Notes under the pieces: generated by a model | Databases searched by the model: none | What the model was told of the DNA's origin: nothing | What the model saw: the letters and a program-made list of their open reading frames with translations, nothing else | Made by a program: the position numbers and the translations under genes | In this document: in pieces, positions 17,733-26,275 of the stretch | Layout: the number at the start of each line of letters is the position of its first letter | How positions within the stretch are numbered: the stretch's first letter is position 1 | Assembly: GCA_017453255.1 (NCBI GenBank) | Contig: JAFTKN010000010.1 | Location: 344,458-408,457, forward strand | Length of the DNA stretch: 64,000 bases | Source: Clostridia bacterium | GTDB lineage: Bacteria > Bacillota > Clostridia > Oscillospirales > CAG-272 | Direction: 5' to 3'

Positions 17733-18177
17733 ATTTAAATGTCACCTCTTTAGAGTTTAATACCTTTAGGTATCTTGCACTTTCAAGCTGAGCACACTCT
17801 AAATTTAAATTTCTATAGTTTCCGCACTCTTTTCTTGTGTTACCAAACATTTCGCCCTTATGAGATATGATTTGATTTAATACCTCTTTCACTGTATCCA
17901 AAACAACATTTGACTCAGTATCTCTTACCAATAGATAAAAGCCTGTTTGGCACCCCATAGGTCCAAAATATATAACATTTTCACCAATTTTTGAGTTTCT
18001 TACAAATGTTGCAAACATGTGTTCAAGAGAGTGCATTGTTATGTTGTCTATGTAGTCACCCATATTTGGTTTTCTCATTCTCATATCATAAGTTATGATA
18101 TCACCATCAATTCTTGAAATATACATTCCTTCATTGATTTTATCGTGATCCACACTAAAGCTAGCAATTTTTCTCAT
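17725..18177 (-). CDS. luxS: S-ribosylhomocysteine lyase LuxS
   Basis: LuxS splits S-ribosylhomocysteine into homocysteine and 4,5-dihydroxy-2,3-pentanedione, the precursor of autoinducer-2. The 150-residue protein shows the metal site HSLEH (49-53) with Glu52, the catalytic Cys76 in FGPMGCQTGFYL, and the third ligand Cys118 in ECGNYRNL. A GTG six bases upstream is in frame, but the ATG at 18175-18177 has AAGAGG five bases before it and gives the family's usual MxKIxSFxxDH start. It is flanked by a class II aldolase gene and mtnN, in one transcription unit. Confidence 0.96.
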   Translation of the reverse strand: MRKIASFSVDHDKINEGMYISRIDGDIITYDMRMRKPNMGDYIDNITMHSLEHMFATFVRNSKIGENVIYFGPMGCQTGFYLLVRDTESNVVLDTVKEVLNQIISHKGEMFGNTRKECGNYRNLNLECAQLESARYLKVLNSKEVTFKYE

Positions 18178-18186
18178 AAGCACCTC

Positions 18187-19293
18187 TTATTTAAGCTCAA
18201 CCTTACTTCTATAATTCTCCACTTCCCAGTTAGCAATAAAGTCAACCATGTCAGGTGCCATATGTCTAACTCCACCGAAGCTTTGTGCATATACAGAAAT
18301 TTTTACAGCGTCAAGCCAAACATCACTTACAACGCTTGCGTTCTTCTCGCTATTACCGATAGCAAACATTCCTAAATTTTTAACAAAGATGATTTTTGGA
18401 GCATAACATTTTTCAGTTTTAAATTCAGCATATTTTTCCTTGACCTGCTCAACAGAATCGACAAACAAAGGGACTGCCTTACAATAAACAATATGGTCGG
18501 GTGTCATCGGATTTACAAGTATTTCAAAGCTTTCATATGTCGAGCAAAGACGCTTAACCTCTCTGTTCAGTGTAAAATTAATTACAGAGCCGTCATCACA
18601 AATTGTCTTCAATACATCTATAGCTTTATTTACTTTATCTTGATCTGCTTTTATCGCTGTCATATCTGGATATGTGCTGATTCTTTTCTCAAATTCTGCT
18701 ATTACGTTGCTAACAAGCTCATCCATTTCTTTCTCGTCATATGCAGCGAAGAAAACTCCATGATTTTGTAAGAAAAGTAGGTTTGCATTCTTTCCTGTTA
18801 GCCTTTCATAATCAGCTATTCTCTCTCTGCATTTACAAGCAAGCGTATATCCTGGCTCTGTTTCCTCAACCCAAATTGCATTTGGAAACATATTTTCCAT
18901 TCCGTTTTTTCCATCCTGTGAGCAAGTCAATCCATTAACCATAGTAGGATGAACATGCAACACATATGGTTGAACAAACAAGTTATGTAAAAGCGTTTCT
19001 ACAGACGGCCTTTTACTTTCCTCACCCTCGCACTTAGAAGCCATCATATCAGCCAAAACCTCAGCCTCACGTTTATCCTGCTCCCTTGAATATGATTTAC
19101 TCCAAATATTTGCAAGAGCTTCTCTTGACATCTTTACAAAACCATCCTTTGTAATTGTTGCAAGAGATGTACCCGAGCCTTTGATATACAAATATTCTTC
19201 ATTTTTATATGATGTGTTTCCTCCGCCCGCTAAAACATATGCAGGATTACTACCATATTTATGTGAAATCTTTTCAATAATTTCAAGTCCCAT
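18187..19293 (-). CDS. Class II aldolase/adducin family protein
   Basis: The 368-residue protein has the family motifs LAGGGNTSYK (21-30), the catalytic Glu in RPSVETLLHN (about 99), the metal-binding HVHPTMVNGLTC (113-124) and LQNHGVFF (175-182). The C-terminal part (about 220-368) is an extension like that of rhamnulose-phosphate aldolase/dehydrogenase fusions and related long aldolases. Such enzymes cleave ketose 1-phosphates to DHAP and an aldehyde. It lies nine bases before luxS. That neighbourhood suggests a role in disposing of five-carbon products of the SAM cycle, comparable with aldolases of the DHAP shunt; this is inference. Confidence 0.82.
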   Translation of the reverse strand: MGLEIIEKISHKYGSNPAYVLAGGGNTSYKNEEYLYIKGSGTSLATITKDGFVKMSREALANIWSKSYSREQDKREAEVLADMMASKCEGEESKRPSVETLLHNLFVQPYVLHVHPTMVNGLTCSQDGKNGMENMFPNAIWVEETEPGYTLACKCRERIADYERLTGKNANLLFLQNHGVFFAAYDEKEMDELVSNVIAEFEKRISTYPDMTAIKADQDKVNKAIDVLKTICDDGSVINFTLNREVKRLCSTYESFEILVNPMTPDHIVYCKAVPLFVDSVEQVKEKYAEFKTEKCYAPKIIFVKNLGMFAIGNSEKNASVVSDVWLDAVKISVYAQSFGGVRHMAPDMVDFIANWEVENYRSKVELK

Positions 19294-19302
19294 TGTTAAC
19301 TC

Positions 19303-20463
19303 CTATAATCCTAAAAGAAATTCCTTCGTTTTATTGTACTCATAAGTTAGCTCTGCTAATTTTTCCTTGTTTACTGATTTTTTCTTTATTGCTCTAAGCA
19401 TAATGTTTTTAGGTGTATCCTCAGGATCTATAAACTCTAAGGCATCTACCTTATAACCTAGCGATTCAAGCTTCAAAAGTCTCAATGCATCCGTTAATGC
19501 ATCACACATTTTTTGTCTAAGCATTGAATGTTTGGAAACAAAATCAAGTGTTTTACAATTCAATGTATGATTTAATTCATGATGACAGCATGGCGTTGAC
19601 AATATAACATCTGCTCCATTTGAGCTTGCCTTATTAAGCACAATATCGGTTGCAATATCACACGCATGTAAGGAAATTACTAAATGAGGCTTCTCTTTCA
19701 TTTCGTATTTATTTATATCCATACAAATAAATTCCATATCATTAAAACCGATTCTATCAGCAACATTCTTGCAATACTCAATAACATCAGCCTTTAAGTC
19801 TATACAAACCATTTTAACATTAACCATTAAAATGCTTTTAAAATAATGATATGTAGCAAAGCTTAGATAGCTTTTTCCACAACACAAATCATAAACGTTT
19901 ATTTTATCGCTTGGAAGCTTGTCCCGAATTGAATCAATATGCTCTAAAAATTTATTAATCTGCCTAAATTTTGACTGCATTTTGTCATGAATACGGCCAC
20001 TTGCATCAGAAATACCTAATTTTTTTAAAAAATCCTCATTACCAGTTAATAAATAGTTCTTTTGCTTGTTGTTACCATTAGCAACAACAGTTTCGTCAAC
20101 ATTGGAAAGTGCATTTAAAACCTTTTTATCTCCAATTAAGGTTTCCTTTCCACTCTTAGATTTCATATACTGAATCTGTCCAGCTGTAGAAAGTACATTA
20201 ATTTGACCATATGAATTAAATAATTTATATAGTTGGTCTTGAAAATCGTTACAAATATTATAATGATACGCCTTATTATCCTTAGAAAAGGTTTCTTTTT
20301 GCAATACTTCTTCTCCAGATATTATAACTGGAGTAATAACACTTTTGATTTCATCAATAGCATCAGGCTTAGATAAAACAATTTTTTTTAGAGCTGTTTT
20401 CTTCCAAATTTCAATTATAGCTCGAGAAAGCGAAGTCAATACTTCGCTTTTAACATTTCTCAT
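19303..20463 (-). CDS. Class I SAM-dependent methyltransferase (Methyltransf_32-like)
   Basis: The 386-residue protein has an N-terminal region of about 185 residues without obvious motifs, then a SAM-binding core. It shows YDLCCGKSYLSFA (191-203), acidic CIDLKADVIEYC, and VISLHACDIATD, with STPCCHHELNH downstream. This arrangement matches the PF13679 (METTL25-like) group, probably acting on RNA. The CCHH cluster could bind metal. The start shares one base with the plsY stop (TAATG). Target unknown. Confidence 0.8.
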   Translation of the reverse strand: MRNVKSEVLTSLSRAIIEIWKKTALKKIVLSKPDAIDEIKSVITPVIISGEEVLQKETFSKDNKAYHYNICNDFQDQLYKLFNSYGQINVLSTAGQIQYMKSKSGKETLIGDKKVLNALSNVDETVVANGNNKQKNYLLTGNEDFLKKLGISDASGRIHDKMQSKFRQINKFLEHIDSIRDKLPSDKINVYDLCCGKSYLSFATYHYFKSILMVNVKMVCIDLKADVIEYCKNVADRIGFNDMEFICMDINKYEMKEKPHLVISLHACDIATDIVLNKASSNGADVILSTPCCHHELNHTLNCKTLDFVSKHSMLRQKMCDALTDALRLLKLESLGYKVDALEFIDPEDTPKNIMLRAIKKKSVNKEKLAELTYEYNKTKEFLLGL

Positions 20464-21179
20464 TATTTTTTACCCTTTTTTTGTCCAATTTTTGATTCTT
20501 CGTGATTAAATATTCTAACAAGATTCTTTCTATGCAAAAATATTACTATAGCTGCTAAAATCATAGCAAAGATAACCTTTTTTCCTGGATGTGGTCCGTA
20601 TCCCTCATTATATAAGAATATATGAAGAGTATAAAGAGCGAATGGATAAACAACCATAGCCATAACTGAAGCTAATGAAACCATTTTTGAAAATAGTAAT
20701 ACTAATATCCAAACAAGCAAGCAGATTAATAATATATCCCATGTTGTTACTAATCCCATTGCTGCGATACAAGCTACTCCCTTGCCACCCTTAAATCCAA
20801 AGTATAAAGGATAAGCATGTCCGAGAATACAAGCAATGCCTGCAATATAAGCTCCTATAAATCCCCAAAGTGCCATTCCTATATATGTTGCTATAACACT
20901 CTTAAGAAAATCGCCAAGGAATGTAAATATACCAGCTTTTTTTCCAAACACACGAGTCATGTTTGTTGCACCTGCGTTTCCGCTTCCCTCGCTACGCACA
21001 TCCTTGCCATAAATTTTTGATAATAATACACCTGTGTTTATGCTTCCTATAAGATAACCTAAAATCGCACAAGCAACTAAAATTACAACTTTCAACACAG
21101 TTCCACTGTTTTCTTGAACAAACTGTACAGGAAAATAATATTGCAATACTCCAAAAGTATAAAAAATGTCGTAATTCAT
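20463..21179 (-). CDS. plsY: Acyl-phosphate glycerol 3-phosphate acyltransferase PlsY
   Basis: PlsY transfers the acyl group from acyl phosphate to glycerol 3-phosphate, the first membrane step of phospholipid synthesis. The 238-residue multi-pass protein has the conserved blocks GYLIGSINTG, GSGNAGATNMTRV and GHAYPLYFGFKGGKGVA. The N-terminus carries an extra 30 or so residues before the first family helix, and the C-terminus is basic. It overlaps der by four bases, in the order DUF512-der-plsY that is conserved in Clostridia. Confidence 0.95.
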   Translation of the reverse strand: MNYDIFYTFGVLQYYFPVQFVQENSGTVLKVVILVACAILGYLIGSINTGVLLSKIYGKDVRSEGSGNAGATNMTRVFGKKAGIFTFLGDFLKSVIATYIGMALWGFIGAYIAGIACILGHAYPLYFGFKGGKGVACIAAMGLVTTWDILLICLLVWILVLLFSKMVSLASVMAMVVYPFALYTLHIFLYNEGYGPHPGKKVIFAMILAAIVIFLHRKNLVRIFNHEESKIGQKKGKK

Positions 21180-22516
21180 ATTCTTGTTTCATCCTCCTCA
21201 GATCTTTGTCTAATTACAAGCTTTATCGGTGTACCCTTGAAGCCAAAAGTATCCCTTAAACAGTTTTCAATATATCTTTGATAAGAGAAATGGAATAACG
21301 CAGCACTGTTACAGAAAAGAACAAAGGTTGGTGGTGCAACACTTGCTTGAGTCATATAATAAACCTTTAATCTTCTTCCCTTATCAGAAGGCGGTTGAAC
21401 TCTTGTAATAGCATCATTTAAAACGTCATTTAACATTCCAGTTGATACACGCATTTTAGATTGATTGAATACATAATTAATATGTTCGAATAGCTTAATA
21501 ATTCTTTGCCCTGTCAAGGCTGAAACATAAACTATTGGTGCGTAAGTCATATAAGAAAGTGCATCATAGACCTTTTTTGAATAATTTACTGTATTTTTAT
21601 CCTCGGTTTCTGGTAAATCCCACTTATTAACTACAATAATAACTGCTTTTCCCGCCTCATGCGCTATACCAGCAATCTTTTCGTCCTGCTCAGTAACACC
21701 TTCAGTCGCATCTACAACAAGTAAACAAACATCTGCTCTTTCAACAGCCATGTGTGCTCTTAAAACACTATATTTTTCTATTTTATCATCTATTTTGCTT
21801 TGGCGTCTTATTCCTGCAGTATCAATAAAATTATACTTACCATACTCATTTTCAAAGCGTGTATCAATGGCATCTCTTGTGGTTCCAGCCATTGAAGATA
21901 CAATAAGTCTATCAGTACCTAAAATTTTATTAATGATTGATGACTTTCCTGCATTAGGCTTGCCAATAACGCAAACGTTAATGACATCCTCTTCCTCCTC
22001 TTCCTCATCCATCTCAGGCATACATTCAAAAACTGCATCTAATAAATCTCCACTACCTGTTCCGTGTACTGATGATACAGGTATAGGATCAATATCAAAT
22101 CCAAGCTCATAAAATTCATAAAATGCAGGGTCAACCTCGCCTATTTTATCAGCTTTATTCACACAAATAACAACTGGTTTCCCACTTTTTTTAAGCATAA
22201 TTGCGATATCTCTATCATCTGCAACTAAACCTGTGTTAATATCACACATAAATATAATAACATCTGCAGTTTCGATTGCAATTTGAGCCTGCTCACGCAT
22301 TTTTTTAAGAATCATACTATCTGTTTTTGGCTCAATACCACCAGTATCAATTAGTATGAACTTTCTTCCGTTCCATTCACTTTCTCCATAAATACGGTCT
22401 CTTGTAACACCTGGAGTATCCTCAACTATGGAACGTCTTTCACCGATTAATTTATTAAATAGTGTGCTTTTTCCAACATTTGGTCTGCCCACTATTGCAA
22501 CTATTGGTTTAGACAT
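21176..22516 (-). CDS. der: Ribosome biogenesis GTPase Der (EngA)
   Basis: The 446-residue protein has two tandem GTPase domains and a KH-like C-terminal domain. G1 motifs are GRPNVGKST (10-18) and GKPNAGKSS (185-193), G3 DTGG and DTAG, and G4 NKAD and NKWD. An acidic linker (MDEEEEEED) separates the domains. Der is needed for assembly of the 50S subunit. It starts directly after the DUF512 gene, with an AAAGGAGG ribosome binding site inside that gene's end. Confidence 0.96.
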   Translation of the reverse strand: MSKPIVAIVGRPNVGKSTLFNKLIGERRSIVEDTPGVTRDRIYGESEWNGRKFILIDTGGIEPKTDSMILKKMREQAQIAIETADVIIFMCDINTGLVADDRDIAIMLKKSGKPVVICVNKADKIGEVDPAFYEFYELGFDIDPIPVSSVHGTGSGDLLDAVFECMPEMDEEEEEEDVINVCVIGKPNAGKSSIINKILGTDRLIVSSMAGTTRDAIDTRFENEYGKYNFIDTAGIRRQSKIDDKIEKYSVLRAHMAVERADVCLLVVDATEGVTEQDEKIAGIAHEAGKAVIIVVNKWDLPETEDKNTVNYSKKVYDALSYMTYAPIVYVSALTGQRIIKLFEHINYVFNQSKMRVSTGMLNDVLNDAITRVQPPSDKGRRLKVYYMTQASVAPPTFVLFCNSAALFHFSYQRYIENCLRDTFGFKGTPIKLVIRQRSEEDETRI

Positions 22517-23830
22517 TTATACCTCCTTTATACCAAGCAAGCATTCAACAAAGCTTGCTCCATCCTGCTCGACAGGAGTAATCTTTACCCCTAATTCCCA
22601 TTCTACTTCCTCAAGAGAAGTTTGACATAAGAATAAATCACCCTCATCGCGTAACATACTTCTTGATATTAAAAGCTCGTCTGCTAAGTTTTTTTCTTTC
22701 AGCTGATCAATTAAATCTACGCCAGTAATCAAACCCGCTACTGTAACTGTAGTACCAAAGAAATTATTATCAATTTTATAGACAGTACAATTTAAATTTT
22801 TACATACCAATTGCACCTTTTTTACCATACGGCATATAAATTCATAAGCACTATATCCAGTAGCTATGCTTACATTTCTACTTATTTTACACTCTTCCTC
22901 AGTAAGTAAATTTAAAAAACAATCCAACTCTGTTTCAAACGAACGTAACATTCCAACGCCGTTTTCAAGCTGACTATATTCCTCGTAATACTCCTCTTTT
23001 GGTAGCTCTCTTTCAGCCAACAAGTAAAACTCATCTGAACAAAAAAATAAATTTTTACCAAAGCTTAATGCATATTTATCATTTATCCGCTCAACCATTT
23101 CAATGACATTATTAGAGCTTTCTTTGTCAAATGGTTTTAATGGATAAAGTCCTTCTCTATGCTTAGTAAGTCCAGACGGAACAATAGCAACACTTCCAAG
23201 CTTAGGAAATAGCTTTGATAAATCATTCAACGATTTTTCAAGCTCTTTTCCGTCATTTATATCTCGGCATAATACTATTTGAGCGTTGATTTCAATACCA
23301 TTATCAGTAAGCATTTTTAGATAAGATAACGTTTCTCCAGCTCTTTTATTATGCATCATTTGACATCTTAATTCAGGATTTGTAGTATGCACAGAGATAT
23401 TTACAGGAGAAATGTGCATCTCGATAATTCTTTCAATATCTCTTTTATCAAGATTAGTTAAAGTTATGTAATTCCCATGCAAAAATGATAATCTGGAATC
23501 ATCATCCTTGAAATACAGTGTTTCTCTTAATCCTTTTGGTAATTGGTCTATAAAGCAAAATATACATTTATTTTCGCATCTGTGCTTATTATCCATCAAC
23601 GGTGTTTCAAATTCAAGACCGATATCCTCATACATTTCCTTCTCTATATCGAATATGTATAAATTATTATTTCTTTCGATAGTTATGGAAATGTTTTCCT
23701 CATAAAGATAAAAGCGATAGTCTAAAACGTCATTAATTTCATGCCCATTAATGCTGATTAATAAATCGCTTGCTTTTATTCCACAAAGATCAGAAATTGA
23801 GTTTTTCATAACATCAATAATCTTTACCAT
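22517..23830 (-). CDS. DUF512 protein (PDZ-like plus radical-SAM-type cluster motif)
   Basis: The 437-residue protein begins with a PDZ-like domain (DLCGIKASDLLISINGHEINDVLDY). It then has CENKCIFCFID (Cys85, Cys89, Cys92), a CxxxCxxC motif as in radical SAM enzymes, then a barrel and the C-terminal DUF512 domain with GYSAYEFIC and VTVAGLITGVDLI. Family members occur next to der in most Clostridia and in cyanobacteria. The biochemical role is not established; a link to ribosome or RNA modification is suggested only by its neighbours. It heads the der-plsY-luxS transcription unit. Confidence 0.88.
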   Translation of the reverse strand: MVKIIDVMKNSISDLCGIKASDLLISINGHEINDVLDYRFYLYEENISITIERNNNLYIFDIEKEMYEDIGLEFETPLMDNKHRCENKCIFCFIDQLPKGLRETLYFKDDDSRLSFLHGNYITLTNLDKRDIERIIEMHISPVNISVHTTNPELRCQMMHNKRAGETLSYLKMLTDNGIEINAQIVLCRDINDGKELEKSLNDLSKLFPKLGSVAIVPSGLTKHREGLYPLKPFDKESSNNVIEMVERINDKYALSFGKNLFFCSDEFYLLAERELPKEEYYEEYSQLENGVGMLRSFETELDCFLNLLTEEECKISRNVSIATGYSAYEFICRMVKKVQLVCKNLNCTVYKIDNNFFGTTVTVAGLITGVDLIDQLKEKNLADELLISRSMLRDEGDLFLCQTSLEEVEWELGVKITPVEQDGASFVECLLGIKEV

Positions 23831-23899
23831 TCTTTTATTTTTCTCCAGTGCATTATACTACAGTTTATATTATATACTATAATAAAGAAAAAATCAACC

Positions 23900-24577
23900 T
23901 TACGTTGTCAAATATTTATTAATTTTTTCAAGACTACTTTTCTCTATCCTTGATACATATGACCTTGATATTCCTAATAAATCTGCAACCTCTCTTTGAG
24001 TATAAGGTCTTGTGTTTCCTAAGCCATACCTCATTATCAATATGTTCTTTTCTCTATCATCTAAATTATCTTTGATAAAGGAAAGTGCTTTATTAATTTT
24101 TATTTTCTTATCAATATCTTCTGCTATTGTATCATCCGTACTAATTATATCTATATATGTAAGTGGATTTCCGTCCTTATCAATGTCTATTGTATCGTTT
24201 AATGAGACCTCATAGCCTAACTTTTTTTGACTTCTAAAAAGCATTAGAATTTCATTTTGAATACATTTAGCAGCATAAGTTGCAAATCGTGTTCCATTGC
24301 CAACCTTGTATGTATCTACTGCCTTAATCAATCCTATTGAGCCCACTGATATTAAATCCTCAGTATTACTTGCAGAAGTATAGTATTTTCTCACAACATG
24401 AGCTACAAGTCTTAAATTGTGCTCAATAAGCTTTTCTCTTGCCTTTTTATCACCTTGCATGTGCAATTCAAAATATTTTGCTTCCTCCTCTTTGCTTAAC
24501 GCAGGTGGAAACTTTTGTGTTTGTTCAACACCTAAAATCATGAACGCTACATGTAAAAACATTGAAAAAATTCCCAT
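23900..24577 (-). CDS. sigK: Sporulation sigma factor SigK
   Basis: SigK directs late mother-cell transcription during sporulation. The 225-residue protein has a hydrophobic pro-sequence (MGIFSMFLHVAFMILG), then sigma region 2 (HNLRLVAHVVRKYY, SVGSIGLIKAVDTY) and region 4 with an HTH (TQREVADLLGISRSYVSRIEKSSL). The gene is continuous, so no skin-like element interrupts it. The pro-sequence implies membrane-linked activation by proteolysis as in B. subtilis. A TTGACA (24631-24626), 16-base spacer and TATAGC (24609-24604) are seen upstream on the minus strand. Confidence 0.92.
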   Translation of the reverse strand: MGIFSMFLHVAFMILGVEQTQKFPPALSKEEEAKYFELHMQGDKKAREKLIEHNLRLVAHVVRKYYTSASNTEDLISVGSIGLIKAVDTYKVGNGTRFATYAAKCIQNEILMLFRSQKKLGYEVSLNDTIDIDKDGNPLTYIDIISTDDTIAEDIDKKIKINKALSFIKDNLDDREKNILIMRYGLGNTRPYTQREVADLLGISRSYVSRIEKSSLEKINKYLTT

Positions 24578-24688
24578 ATCTAATCACCTCAATAAATACT
24601 ATTGCTATAAAACCCTTAAATTGCTTGTCAACCAAAATTTTACACTGATTTTTTTGAATATTAGTAAGCATATTGAGAAAAATATGTA

Positions 24689-24703
24689 TGAACATTATGT
24701 TCA
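24689..24703. repeat. Short palindrome upstream of the DUF378 gene
   Basis: TGAACAT and ATGTTCA, 7-bp perfect arms around a single central T, lie about 25 bases before the start codon. It could be an operator; nothing else supports this. Confidence 0.4.
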
Positions 24704-24725
24704 AATTTTTTGGAGGGTTAAATCT

Positions 24726-24956
24726 ATGATGATAATAGATAAAATTGCACTTTCCGTATTATTGATAGGTGGAATTAACTGGGGTAGCGTTGGAATATTC
24801 AACTTTGACATTGTCGGTTGGATATTCGGAGGCACTTCAAGTATAGGTGCAAGAATAATATATGTTATTGTCGGCTTATGCGCTCTTTGGTGCATTTCTC
24901 TGCTATTTAGAGAAAGCGCTCTTTCTGAGGAGAAAAAAGACAGACGAATCGAATAA
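24726..24956 (+). CDS. DUF378 small membrane protein (YuzA-like)
   Basis: The 76-residue protein has two transmembrane helices around the signature GGINWGSVGIFNFDIVGWIFG, the hallmark of DUF378. The start is the first of two adjacent ATGs, with GGAGGG eight bases before it. A much longer in-frame extension upstream is not coding because it overlaps sigK on the other strand. Function unknown; a monocistronic transcript ends in a strong hairpin. Confidence 0.88.
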   Translation: MMIIDKIALSVLLIGGINWGSVGIFNFDIVGWIFGGTSSIGARIIYVIVGLCALWCISLLFRESALSEEKKDRRIE

Positions 24957-24989
24957 AATAAAAGTGGCTATTTTGTAGCCACTTTTATT
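24957..24989. terminator. Bidirectional terminator
   Basis: A 14-bp perfect stem AATAAAAGTGGCTA/TAGCCACTTTTATT with a 5-base loop lies between the convergent DUF378 and tmcAL genes. Confidence 0.92.
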
Positions 24990-26151
24990 CTATTATTGGT
25001 TTTAAAACATATGCATCTGTTGAGCTTTTTGGCTTTTTATAAAATGAATAATATATTTCATTTAATCTCAGCATTACATTAAACTGCTCTTTTGATTTTA
25101 CATCCAATTGTTTTGAATCTGACATCTTTGTTATAATGCTAAATTTATCGTTTTTTCTAATGTTTTTTAAAATTTCCTTACATTTATCGTTTGCATATAA
25201 AAGAACAGAAAATGTCGGTTTTTTGTCAATGCTTTTAACACCTACAAGTGTATATATCAATATTCGTTTAATTCGAGAGGTGGTATATGACTTAGAATTC
25301 AATTTTTCAAAAAACTGACTACTATTTTTCGATGATTTTGCAGAATTTTTAATAATAGCCCCTATCTCTAAACAGCTGTCAAAGGAATTATCAAAATATT
25401 CTCTTGGTGTAATTATTGCAAAACGGAACAGAAAGTCATTGACTAAATCTGAACATATATATTCACCTTCGTTTATAATACTACAATAATCATTTTCAAG
25501 ATAAGATGGTATTGATACAATCTCTTCCCTTTGTTTAAAGTATTCTCTAATCGCGCTTGCAGACATTATTTCTTGTTCTCTTAAATCGTTGTATTTTGCA
25601 CCAATTCTTTCAAAAGAAAAATACTTTAAATTAATATTTTTGTTTTTAATTGCTCTAATATATTCAAGTGCTAATATATCGTTTGAGTTTTTAGGCAAAA
25701 AATAACCTTGATTTTTCAAAGCTATTTCCTTTGCCTCTAAATAATTTGTGTTGTTATTTATTATTTTTTCAATCTCAGAGTTAAACTTTTCAGAATCTAT
25801 AGCTTCAGCTATTTTTTCGAGTTCAGCAATTTTACTGTTTTCTATACCAAAGCATATATGAGTACATCCAATTTGACTTGCTATCTCAACACCTGCATTA
25901 GCAAAAATCTCTGCTGTTGAACCACAGTATGGATACGGAATTTCAAAAACTCCATCAAGTCCACTTTTAGCTGCTAAGCTTGCTCTTCTGTATCTATCAA
26001 ATAAAGAAAGCTCTCCTCTTTGCACTACATTACCTGACATAATACCTATCAAAATCGCATCAGGCATTTTTTCCTTTATTTTATCAATTTGATATTTATG
26101 TCCCTTATGAAATGGATTATATTCACAAATTATACCAATTATATCTCTCAT
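24985..26151 (-). CDS. tmcAL: tRNA(Met) cytidine acetate ligase TmcAL (YlbM)
   Basis: TmcAL uses acetate and ATP to form N4-acetylcytidine at the wobble base of elongator tRNA-Met. The protein has the nucleotidyltransferase motif EYNPFHKGHKY (10-20), GIMSGNVVQRGE, DRYRRASLAAKSGLD, and the block LPKNSNDILALEYI. I prefer the ATG at 26149-26151 (MRDIIGIICEYNP, 388 residues), which matches family starts and has GGATGG before it, over the ATG nine bases upstream. An elongator-like CAU tRNA, its potential substrate, lies at 45005-45081. Confidence 0.92.
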   Translation of the reverse strand: MRDIIGIICEYNPFHKGHKYQIDKIKEKMPDAILIGIMSGNVVQRGELSLFDRYRRASLAAKSGLDGVFEIPYPYCGSTAEIFANAGVEIASQIGCTHICFGIENSKIAELEKIAEAIDSEKFNSEIEKIINNNTNYLEAKEIALKNQGYFLPKNSNDILALEYIRAIKNKNINLKYFSFERIGAKYNDLREQEIMSASAIREYFKQREEIVSIPSYLENDYCSIINEGEYICSDLVNDFLFRFAIITPREYFDNSFDSCLEIGAIIKNSAKSSKNSSQFFEKLNSKSYTTSRIKRILIYTLVGVKSIDKKPTFSVLLYANDKCKEILKNIRKNDKFSIITKMSDSKQLDVKSKEQFNVMLRLNEIYYSFYKKPKSSTDAYVLKPIIE

Positions 26152-26193
26152 TTTAACCATCCAAAAAAATATTATAATATTTTCAAAGAAGTC

Positions 26194-26222
26194 TTGAAAT
26201 TAGAGTCCTTTTCATATATAAT
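26194..26222 (+). promoter_or_regulatory. Sigma-A promoter of ackA
   Basis: TTGAAA (26194-26199), a 17-base spacer, TATAAT (26217-26222). Confidence 0.75.
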
Positions 26223-26275
26223 ATACTTGATATTTTATGTTTTGTCAAGAAACAAATTAATTGGAGGATATTATA

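Noticed and set aside
23900..24577. A skin-like element interrupting sigK
   Set aside because: The reading frame is continuous from pro-sequence to region 4.
24417..24725. Long upstream extension of the DUF378 gene
   Set aside because: It overlaps sigK on the other strand, while a GGAGGG site and family length support the start at 24726.
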